Shown here: positions 55,330 through 64,000 of the stretch, in pieces
Layout of the letters: every line of letters begins with the position of its first letter
Numbering within the stretch: position 1 is the stretch's first letter
Position numbers and translations under genes: made by a program
Assembly: GCA_019925095.2 (NCBI GenBank)
Contig: CM034412.1
Span: 1,984,001-2,048,000 of the forward strand
Direction: 5' to 3'
Source of the DNA: Dendrolimus kikuchii
Taxonomy: Eukaryota; Arthropoda; Insecta; Lepidoptera; Lasiocampidae
Length of the DNA stretch: 64,000 nt
The notes under the pieces: generated by a model
Seen by the model: only the letters and a program-made list of their open reading frames with translations
Database searches by the model: none
Told to the model about the DNA's origin: nothing

Positions 55330-55627
55330 CTTTATTCCTGGAGTACAGTAGACAGGCTGACGGCCCAACTGTGATGCAAAGTGGTTACCGTCGCCTATAA
55401 ACATTTGCAACACTAAAGGTGCTACCAATGTGCTGCCGGACTCGTAGATGGGACTACCTGGCCACTAATGCCGGAACACAACTCAAGGTTGATATGGCTG
55501 TGTACTCTAGACTAGGGGTAGTAACCATCCAGTCGCACAAATACACTACCACCTAGCTGTGGGTTGCTTTGTTGCCTCTTACGACAGGCCGCCCGGACGC
55601 AGAAAATTGTATTCTTTCTCCGTTCCT
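55330..55627 (-). repeat. SINE family A, copy 17 (diverged)
   Basis: Oldest-looking copy; the last bases of the 5' end are missing. Confidence 0.82.
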
Positions 55628-57020
55628 AATGAAAAAAACATAATTATTTATCGCTAAAAAGAATAGTGTTATACTAGTATAACCAAGCAAAGACAAGTTG
55701 AAATTTTTGTAGAGTTTTTTAATGACTCATAAACGTGGGATAAAACAAAATATACTCTTTTTAGCCTGGAAAAGACTTCCCGTGAGATTCAAAGCCAAAT
55801 AGAAAAGACGTAAATATAAACTTTTTTTTGCAGTTTAAAGTTTAATTTTTTTTATTTATAGTCATGAGATAAATATAAGATAGTCATTTTCATCCCGGAA
55901 AAGACTTTTCGTGAGATTCAAAAGCAAATAGATGACATGTATATTTGTTTTTTGCAGAGCCTAACGTTTTTAAACGTCATTTATTGACATGGGTAGATAA
56001 AATAGTTTTGTTCATAATTTTATTGTTTTAATTTCAGGGATAATAATTTTTTTTTAAACAACTCTACGGACTCTTTCGTACCCTTTTTACAATTTAATTT
56101 AGGAAAAAGTTTAAAAATTATACACAATTATTTCTTATTGTGTGTGACATTTAATGAATGTATGTTTGTGTTGTAGTCTACCTTAAGAATAACTTATTAT
56201 ATTAATTTATTCTAATTTTAATATTAAACTTACTACTAATATAGAGTGTATCTGTTACATGCTGGTGTTGTGAGGAAGTGCATGTGCAGTGTGTGCCTTA
56301 TTTCTCTACCTATATATATTAACCTAACTAGTGCCATGTGTGTTGTTTTTTCTTTCTATGTCTGGGTTATTAATTTTTAGGCTCTTTGTGTTTCTTGGTT
56401 TGTTTGCGAAGTGTGCGTGTAATGCAATGTGGTAGTAGTGAGCGTTGGTGTGGCATGTGTGCAAGTTTTATTGTTGGTTGTGTGTTTGTGACTTAGTGTG
56501 GTGTTATAATTTATTGTTTAATTGTTGTCCCAATGTATTGATGTGTCATAATGAATTATTAAAATATATTTCCGAGTAGGTTCCTTCCTTCATAGTTCCA
56601 GAATTAATTAGCTACAGGAGTTACGTGAAAACTCCCACTATTATATAGACATGACAGACATCACACTACGACCTTTTTATTCCGGAACAGACTTCCCGTG
56701 AGATTCAAAACCCAATAGAAAAACATAAAATATCAATGTAACAAAACTTGTATTTGAATAAAATAAAGACATTTATAATGCGACGTTAAAATCCTACAAA
56801 TCTCGAGCGTAACCTACATCAACGAATATTATAGTGGTATCACATCCGGAACTCGATACACGTGTCCCGTATATCGTATACTGTATAATAAAACCACTTT
56901 TCACACACGGTTAATTTGCACATGTTAGCTTCCGTTTACTTCAATACATTGGTTTCGAAATGAAAAAGCGCAAAATATCGATAAATATATTTTTGTGGTG
57001 TAGCACTATTTTTATGTCAG
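55628..57020. other. No gene; dispersed short repeat and GT-rich stretch
   Basis: 'gacttcccgtgagattcaaa' recurs at about 55773, 55899 (changed) and 56688. 56240-56540 is strongly G/T-biased on the + strand. Confidence 0.5.
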
Positions 57021-57033
57021 TATGAAATTTGAA

Positions 57034-57779
57034 TATGAAATTTTTATGTTAGTATGGTGTTTGAAAGAGAAGAAACCAGAACGAATGCAAGGATAATGGT
57101 CGATGATGTTATGCTGGAGCAAGTGAGTGAGTTTGTATATCTTGGATGTGCTTTTAGCAGGGATGGAAGGTACACCGCTGATATAGAAAGAAGAGTGAAT
57201 TTGGGGAATAGTGTGAATGGAGCGGTAAACTTCTAGGCGCTAAGGACCTCAGCCAGAAGGCCCAGCTTGCCATATACAACGCGGTGCTGGTACCTACGCT
57301 CACGTATGGAAGCGAGAGTTGGGTATGGAAGAGAGAGCATGAAAGTAGAGTAAACGCGGTCGAGATGCGAGCACTGCGCAAAATCTGCGGAGTGACGCTC
57401 ACGGACCGCGTTCGTAATACCGAAGTAAGAAAGAGAGTTGGTCTGAAAGAGAGTGTCGGGGTGAAGGTAAGGAAAGGAATGCTCCGGTGGTTCGGGCATG
57501 TGGAAAGAATGCATGATGAAAGAATGACTAAACAGATATACAATGCAAAAGTGGATGGATGCAGAAGTCGTGGAAGGCCACGACACACCTTCCATGATCA
57601 GATTGATCGTGTACTAGCAGAAGGTGATGTCAGGAGCCTTAAGAACAGACGAGCGTGCATGACAAAAGTTATGAATGTTAAAGAAGCAAGTGAGGTGTGG
57701 AAGAATAAACCTAAATGGCGCTCTGTTGTCCGTGCCTACCCTGCAAGGGAACTGGCGTGAAGTTATGTATGTATGTATG
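57034..57779 (+). pseudogene. LINE family B, longest fragment (746 bp) with target duplication
   Basis: It begins in the reverse-transcriptase end: MVFEREETRTNARIMVDDVM, VSEFVYLGCAFSRDG, ADIERRVNLGNSVNG, then a frame break near 57230, VLVPTLTYGSESWVWKREHE and the full C-terminal part to PARELA-stop. 'tatgaaatttgaa' flanks it at 57021-57033 and 57780-57792. The VYLGS-like and LYGSE-like blocks place it just after the catalytic region of a LINE reverse transcriptase. Confidence 0.87.
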
Positions 57780-58046
57780 TATGAAATTTGAAATTTCATT
57801 TATGTAATCAAATAGAGAAGTGGTCATTTAAATTAACTAATACTTTCTCCTGTCTCATGTCCTTGTTACACACTGAATAAAGTCTTTATCAGTCACTGCG
57901 TCTGGTGCTCGGGCTACATCTGGGATAATTTTACAGTTATTGACTGTTTCACGCAGATATTAATTAAATTTATATATAATATATGAAACTAAATTATTAG
58001 TAACGATATAGCGAAGGCGGATCTAACTAACCATGAGAGCAACACA

Positions 58047-58358
58047 TTTTTTTTTATTACAAGAGATCAGCAGACAGGCAGACGGCCCACTTGATGGAAA
58101 GCGGTTACCATCGTTATGGACATTTGCAACACCAAAGTTGCTACAAATGCGCTGCTGCTCTCTTAAGGGAGACTGGAACCTGGTCACTAATGCCAGAACA
58201 CAACTCAAGGTTGTTATGGCGACATACTTTAGACCAGGGGTGGTAGCCATCCAGTCGGGCAAATGCCCTACCACCTGGATGTGGCTTGTTAAGTCGCCTC
58301 TTACGACAAGCCGCCCGGCCGTAGGAAATTATATTCTTTCTCCGTTTCTGCACGGATA
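58047..58358 (-). repeat. SINE family A, copy 18
   Basis: Full length, minus strand. Confidence 0.88.
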
Positions 58359-59293
58359 AAAATTGTGGTTGTCATTCTTGTTGCTATGACGATATATTTG
58401 TTAGCGAATTGTGCAACGGTGGCGCCAAAAGAACACGATCAGAGTGTCATCTTTTACGCTATATTCGTCTATCCCTCGGGAGTAGCACTTTTTCTGGATG
58501 AATCTGTCTTATTATATACCTCTGACAACGTATGTGCAAAATTACGCAACGATCTGCTGCGTAATTAAGGCGTAAAAGCGTAACAAACAAACAAATCCGC
58601 ATTCGCATCTAATTGAATACTAGGATTTTCCCGCGAATTCGTCCACGGTTGACTTGCGATTGCTGGGACACAAAATAGCGTAGCATTTAAAAAAATAATG
58701 TAAGCTGTCGTTTTAGTGGAAACAGTGTCGGAATAAGTAAATTTTTATGCATCCAAACAACATCAAATCGCTCCCGGAAAAATTCCCGCTGGATTTCCGG
58801 GATAAAGAAACATCACACATTTTGTTATACAAAATTTGTTATCGACCAGTAAAAAAACCGCATTGGAATTCGTAATATTTTTTCAATCTGGCTCTTTGAT
58901 ATCATTCTTAGAAAAATTCCCGCTGGAATTTCAAGTTAAAAAGTAGCGCAGATTTTAAGTCTAAGAATTTTCCGTGGATCAGCGAAAACCGTTGTTCACG
59001 ACAAAAAAGGTTTTATTCTTTTGTAATTTTAATTCGAATAATTTAAATATATTATCTGTCATATTAAGAAAAGTCATTCATAATAATACACTATAATACA
59101 GAAAACCTTTATTTTTTAATTAATACAAATATTCATTCCCTCTCAATAAGGGAGCGTAGCGGCTTTGGCTAATTCAATCTCCCAGCTGCGCGTCCGAAAG
59201 GCCGATTGTCGACTTGAAATATTAAAGAACAGATTCATTGTGATACCTAGGAACTAGTGATGACCTTTTTGTAAGATGAATCGTACTGTAGTT
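58359..59293. other. No gene; Helitron-like remnant near 58620
   Basis: CTAG 58620-58623 with 'gaattcgtccacggttgac' is a minus-strand Helitron-like end; the other end is not fixed. The frame 58365-58568 is unrecognised. Confidence 0.45.
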
Positions 59294-59347
59294 TATCAGT
59301 GCAGGAACGAAGGAAGAATACACTACCCCGCGGCCGGGCGGACTGTA
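59294..59347 (+). repeat. SINE family A, copy 19 (5' end)
   Basis: 'atcagtgcaggaacgaag' to 'ggccgggcggactgt', then cut by another SINE A in opposite orientation. Confidence 0.78.
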
Positions 59348-59350
59348 ATA

Positions 59351-59660
59351 TTTTTTTATTGCAGGAGATCAGCAGACAGGCAGACGGCCCACTTGATTGA
59401 AAGTGGTTACAATCGCTATGGACATTTGCAACGCCAAAGGTGCTACAAATGCGCTGCTGCTCTCTTAAGGGAGACTGGAACCTGGTCACTAATGCCGGAA
59501 CACAACACAAGGTTTTTATAGCGACGTACTTTAGACGAGGGGTGGTAGGCATCCAGGCGGGCAAATGCCCTAACACCTGGCTGTGGGTTATTTTGTCGCC
59601 TCTTACGACAAGCCGCCCGGCCGCACGAAATTGTATTCTTTCTCCATTCCTGCACGGATA
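59351..59660 (-). repeat. SINE family A, copy 20
   Basis: Full length, minus strand, abutting copy 19. Confidence 0.88.
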
Positions 59661-59856
59661 AAGCATTCCGGTTTTGTCGAAAGGCCTTGGTCAGACCTAG
59701 GATAAACCAGTCATTCCGGGAAGAGACTGCATATTGACCTTTGTCTATAACATAATATCTATAAATCCTAATTATGTTTTTGTGTAAGTAGCGTAGAGCT
59801 ACTAAGCAAAGGTTTTCACGCTGCGTAGCCGCTGGGAAAACGCTATTTTTTAATAA

Positions 59857-60352
59857 CTAGTGGTCGCCCGTGGTCGAAAGACTAAACTTCTATAATCACA
59901 GATTTCGCCAAGGCTACACTGTTAATTTGACTTTAACAATAAACAAAAGAGTATATATGCGTGTGTGTGTCAAATACATGGTAGTGTGTGTAATATTTTT
60001 TTTCATTGATTTAATGTATTTTTTATGCATAATTAAAAAAAATATTAGCATTCGTCGCTTCTTCTCTATATAAACTACTAGCTGTCCCGGCAGAGGTTGT
60101 TTTACCCTGAAGAAATAAAATTTAGAACCCGATTGCAGCGCCACCTACCGGGTCCAAATGTAACCTATCCTATTTTTCAAGTCGGATGAAACTGCACACG
60201 GTGTGCAAATTTGACTAAAATCGGTCAAGTAGTTTAGGAGTCCATCGCTTACAAACAACGTGACACGTAATTTATATATATATATTAAGATAAGTGTGCG
60301 AAATTTCGCAAAAAGGGGTACAAAGTTTCTGATTCACGTATTATTATATAGA
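59857..60352 (-). mobile_element. Helitron family F, copy 5, with nested Helitron
   Basis: CTAG at 59857-59860, TC complement at 60351-60352. The insertion at 60078-60290 splits it. Confidence 0.73.
60078..60290 (-). mobile_element. Helitron (43875 family), complete 213-bp copy
   Basis: CTAG (60078-60081) and TC (60289-60290, complement) bound it; neighbours are A and T. The empty site 'aaactataag' is seen in F copy 1 at 20501-20510. Confidence 0.75.
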
Positions 60353-60360
60353 TTTTTGAA

Positions 60361-60891
60361 CCTCAGCCAGAAGGCCCAACTCGCCATACACAACGCGGTG
60401 CTGGTACCTACGCTCACGTATGGATGCGAGAGTTGGGTATGGAAGAGAGAGCATGAAAGTAGAGTAAACGCGGTCGAGATGCGAGCACTGCGCAAAATCT
60501 GCGGAGTGACGCTCGCGGACCGCGTTCGTAATACCGAAGTGTGTTTCAGAGTTGGTCAGCAAGAGTGTGTCGGGGTACTCGTAAGGAAAGGAATGCTCCT
60601 CTGGTTCGGGCATGTTGAAAGAATGCATGATGACAGAATGACTACACAGATATACAATGCCAGCTTGTATGGACTCCTGCAGTCCTGGAGTGCCACGATA
60701 CACCTTGCATGATCACATTGATCGTGTACTAGCAGAAGGTGGTGTCAGGATCTTTAAGAACTGACGAGCTTGAATGATATGAGTTATGATTGTCAAGCTC
60801 GCAAGTGAGGTGTGTAAGAATAAGCCTAAATGGCACTCTGTTGTTCGTGCCTACCCCGCAAGGGAACTGGCGTGAAGTTATGTATGTATGT
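60361..60891 (+). pseudogene. LINE family B, fragment 12
   Basis: Part of the same C-terminal region (VLVPTLTYGCESWVWKREHE to LWFGHVERMHDDRM) with many missense changes and a broken end. A possible 9-bp duplication 'atttttgaa' lies at 60352-60360 and 60892-60900. Confidence 0.8.
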
Positions 60892-60900
60892 ATTTTTGAA

Positions 60901-61700
60901 TCCTATACAAAAGCATTTATTTCAGTGCACTACTGGATATATTTTATTGCTTGAAATGAAGTACAAAAGAGAACGTTCTCGTAAAATTTCGTTGTCATAA
61001 AATGAGCTATGAAACGTCTTATCTATATTATTTTTAGTTTCAGTTTGTTTACCTGGAGTTTTTACGACTTTTTCCTGAAGCGTTAATCCTTGTTGCTGAT
61101 ATATTTTAAGCATTTTCTTATTTATTTATGGAAAACGTACAGCTAAATATTGATTAGATAACTAGAATTAACAAAAGAAAGCCAATGACAGGTTTTCACG
61201 AATAAGCTATCGATTAACCGAGATGCTTAGTCACTGTTGACAAATTTAAGACTTAGACATCGCTTGGCTCCTGAAATGCTGATTGCAAATGGGTCGATGT
61301 CATCGTATTTACTTACGTTATTTAAATAATTACTTGCTCGCACTAGAGATGAGTTTTGTCTGTAATTAGCTAAAACTTCAAGTTAAATTTATGGGTTGAT
61401 TAAATCGTATAGACTTCGCTGGAGTATTAAAGTGGACCTTACTTAGAACATCTGGACAATCAACATCGGAGGAGATAATTTTTAGAAGTAAAAAATCAGC
61501 AATATCTCGTCGGTTTAAGTGATATTATATCTGTGTTCGGGCGTTGCCTAGTATAAAGTAGGTAGAACATCGCTCCATCAATTCTGCTTCTAGCCTATTT
61601 TTGGTTGAGGCGACGGCCAATGTAGAGATGCGAGTTTTTAGCCGAAACTTGTGTTGTGCAGTTATTTTCTAAATAATAATAAAATTACTCTATTGATCTT
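60901..61700. other. No recognised gene or repeat
   Basis: Closed frames; nothing identified. Confidence 0.4.
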
Positions 61701-61708
61701 CGCTGGCA

Positions 61709-62145
61709 TTAGGGCCTAGGGTCCAGGCTACCGGTGGTTAAGGCTCCAGACACAGGAATCTCCGCACAATACGGGCCGTGTCCAACAGAGCTGCCTTCTG
61801 CATCCGACCCTTCAACTAGAGCCTTTCAAGGTGGCGGTCAAGGCTCTTCGCTATTAGTCCATTCACTGACACCACTATTGGTACTATGATTGTAGAGTCC
61901 AGGTTGCACATGGTAACCTCGTGAGCAAGATCAATATACTTTATTTGTTTATCTTTCTCGATATTCACGAGGTTACCATCATGGGGAATCGCGACATCTA
62001 CAATTATAGCACGTCTCGCAGACCAATCAACTATCACAATATCAGGCTTGTTGGCAACAATAGTTCTGTCTGTGATAATTGATCGGTCCCAGTAGAGCAG
62101 ATATTGACCATTGTCAAGAACTGGCTAAATCTTGTATTGGTAATA
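61709..62145 (-). pseudogene. REL-endonuclease LINE C-terminus, copy 3
   Basis: Minus strand: YQYKI-stop, YLLYWDRSIITDRTIVANKP, IVDVAIPHDGN, NGLIAKSLDRHLERL-stop. Same protein as at 13792 and 28038, with stops and a small deletion (TMCNLDS for TAMWNLDS). Confidence 0.7.
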
Positions 62146-62218
62146 AAGTACCTCCGACAAGACAAGTCCGTATTTAAGAGCAAATTAGTCTAAAATTAAT
62201 AATAGTTGTAGGATATAT

Positions 62219-62268
62219 GCGGCCGGGTGGCCTGCTGTAAGAGGCGTCAAAACAACCCACAGTCAGGT
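62219..62268 (+). repeat. SINE family A, short fragment
   Basis: 'gcggccgggtggcctgc' to 'cacagtcaggtgg'; about 50 bp of the head. Confidence 0.65.
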
Positions 62269-62485
62269 GGTCAAAATCCATTTTTGAAAGGTCTCCAACC
62301 TCTTTTAGTCGTAGAATAGATCAAGTAATTGTCACTAGATTACGTATTGGACACACATCCGCCTCATCACAAAACGTGACAGAAATAAACGCAAGTGTGG
62401 ACTGGTGCTTACCGTTTCACATCTATTAGTTGAATGTTCAGTATTTAACAACAAAACAATATTTTGTAATGTGCCTTATAATTTA
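62269..62485 (+). pseudogene. Jockey/I-type LINE RNase H end, remnant
   Basis: One frame has RRIDQVIVTRLRIGHTSA, the next LTVSHLLVECSVFN, matching the 'LRIGHT...T-x2-H-x-L-x2-C-x' end of non-LTR polyproteins. Frameshifted. Confidence 0.6.
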
Positions 62486-62690
62486 AAAGACAGTGCTGCT
62501 GCAGCCGAACAGGAGGTTCTCAAGCGCCGCAAATATGCCACAATTGGAAATGGTTACACATTTGCGGCATTTGGGGTGGAAACACTGGCATCTTCCGCGA
62601 CCAGAAGGCTGGGGTCCTGCGTTGCTATACAACGTGGTAACGCCGCCAGCCTTCTGGGAACGTTCCCGGCAGGTCTACCGTGACGTCTAA
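62486..62690 (+). pseudogene. LINE C-terminal fragment (unassigned clade)
   Basis: Frame reading KRRKYATIGNGYTFAAFGVE then VAIQRGNAASLLGT, which I recognise as the end of a lepidopteran LINE polyprotein; a middle segment seems lost near 62590. Confidence 0.5.
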
Positions 62691-62838
62691 ATGGATGCAT
62701 GCAAATCTTAAAAATTCTGAAAATGGTAGATGTTTATAAACTAACTTAAACTAAGTTTTGACTTTGGCACAGTAGAATGATATCCTACTGTGTATAATTA
62801 CCGTATAATCGTGGTCGTTAATGACCTAAGTTGTTAAA

Positions 62839-63049
62839 TCTTAATATATATAAATTACGTGTCGCGTTGTTTGTCCGCGATGGACTCCTAAACTACTTGA
62901 CCGATTTTAATCAAATGTGAACACCGTGTGCAGTTTGATCCAACTTGAAAAATAGGATAGCTTACAATCGTTGGAACAGGTAGGTGGCGCTGAAATCGGG
63001 TTCTAGAATCCTCCAAATATGGCGATACGAAGTTCGCCGGGTCAGCTAG
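62839..63049 (+). mobile_element. Helitron (43875 family), 211-bp copy
   Basis: TC (62839) after A; CTAG (63046-63049) before T; body matches 43875-44070. Confidence 0.72.
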
Positions 63050-63163
63050 TAAAATATAAAATAAAAAGCATAATAAAGTGAAAACAGCCTTTTACTTCAT
63101 CGTTATACATATGAAATGTGTTATTATACATAGTTTATTTCAAGTGTAGGGGGTGGGTGCCCC

Positions 63164-63922
63164 AACCGGTTGGAGGGGCGAGATGGAATGCTCCTCCGTC
63201 TTAAAGGATGATCTTCCACCGAGGCTAATATTGTTCCTCGCAGGCCTAGGCCCATTTAGTAAAAATTTGTATATATTCTTTGTATGTTTCGGGAAACGTT
63301 TGTGACATCAATTATTGCACAGCGCCATCTATTGGCTTGTAAGTGTTCCACTACACAAGTTTTCCATGCATCGTAACAATAACGTATTAATTTTGATTTG
63401 ATCGATGCTCAAGTGTTGTGGCTCTCTAGCAACCGGTTGGAGGGGGGAGATGGAAGATCTTTCAGCGAGGCTAATATTGTTCCTCGCAGGCCTAGGCCCA
63501 TCTAGTTAAAAAATTGTATATATTCTTTGTATGTTTCGGGAAACTCTTGTGGCATCAATTATTGCACAGCGCCATCTATTGGCTTGTAAGTGTTCCACTA
63601 CACAAGTTTATGTATCGTAACCATAACGTATTAATTTTGATTTGATCGATGCTCAAGTGTTGTGGCTCTCTAGCAACCGGTTGGAGGGGGGAGATGGAAG
63701 ATCTTCCAGCGAGGCTAATATTGTTCCTTGCAGGCCTAGGCCTATCTAGTTAAAATTTTGTATATATTCTTTGTATGTTTCGGGAAACGTTTGTGACATC
63801 AATTATTGCACAGCGCCATCTATTGGCTTGTAAGTGTTCCACTACACAAGTTTCTCCATGCATCGTAACCATAACGTATGAATTCTGATTTGATCGATGC
63901 TCAAGTGTTGTGGCTCTCTAGC
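63164..63922. repeat. Tandem repeat, about 245-267 bp x 3
   Basis: Units begin 'aaccggttggagggg' at 63164, 63431 and 63675; the third ends 'ctctctagcaa' at 63922-63924. The first unit has about 20 extra bases. Each unit contains 'cctcgcaggcctagg' and 'acagcgccatctattggc'. Confidence 0.9.
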
Positions 63923-64000
63923 AATATCGAGACATTTTTTTTTACTGTCAGCACTACGTACTGATTAAAGCGGAGAGTGGCAACACCAGTGCAATGACAG

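Noticed and set aside
40785..59655. Many 60-120 codon frames inside SINE A copies
   Set aside because: They recur because the repeat recurs, in both strands, with shifts and stops; no protein family matches.
1..64000. Bacterial-type defence island or operon
   Set aside because: The window is a eukaryotic repeat-rich region; there are no co-directional gene clusters, ribosome-binding sites or recognisable defence genes.

Overview
The window looks like nuclear DNA of a moth or butterfly (Lepidoptera). It is AT-rich and has no bacterial gene organisation: no operons, no ribosome-binding sites, and almost no long reading frames. Nearly every recognisable segment is a transposable element or its remains. 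Several belong to types I associate with lepidopteran genomes: a tRNA-derived SINE with a 'cccactgctgggct' tail, small TC...CTAG Helitrons, and LINE 3' ends sharing the tail 'ccgctttccatcaagtgggcc'. I found no host gene I could defend; unrecognised stretches may be intron or intergenic DNA. The order Lepidoptera is an inference from repeat types; I cannot name the species.

The main coding content is one young BEL/Pao LTR retrotransposon (6383-12878, LTRs 347 and 276 bp, 5-bp target duplication 'cagat'). It has a Gag frame, then an in-frame TGA followed by CTA, then protease, reverse transcriptase and RNase H, a frame break with apparent loss of the RNase H to integrase linker, and an integrase with its C-terminal domain. 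The second long frame is a mariner transposase (complement 42177-43256). It keeps its catalytic triad, has lost both terminal repeats, and lies inside the two ends of a SINE copy, so its C-terminus is encoded by antisense SINE.

The rest is nested repeats. SINE family A (about 310 bp) occurs 21 times, counting fragments, and shares its 3' tail with CR1/Jockey-like LINE ends (3735-4050, 22605-22885). LINE family B is present as twelve 5'-truncated copies, most of the + strand ones ending in an (ATGT)n tail and several with 9-13 bp target duplications. Helitron family F (20026-20604, 22324-22534, 39704-40425, 50689-51624, 59857-60352) hosts smaller Helitrons whose empty sites can be read in sister copies, and two F copies share the same junction with a LINE B insertion. 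Other families are labelled C, D, E, G, H, J, K, L, M, N, O and P here only for cross-reference. A 463-bp block at the left edge is repeated at 16418-16880.

By region: 1-6.3 kb mixed LINE, SINE and Helitron remnants; 6.4-12.9 kb the BEL element; 13-24 kb SINE A, a LINE inside a REL-endonuclease LINE, a long foldback hairpin, and nested Helitrons; 24-40 kb LINE tails, a probable solo LTR, and long AT-rich stretches with nothing recognised; 40-51 kb SINE A, mariner and stacked Helitrons; 51-64 kb diverged repeats, tandem arrays (53.2-53.5 kb and 63.2-63.9 kb) and LINE B. I do not see a new multi-gene system. The most unusual leads are the UGA-CUA stop in the BEL gag-pol frame, the SINE-mariner composite and the Helitron/LINE nesting.
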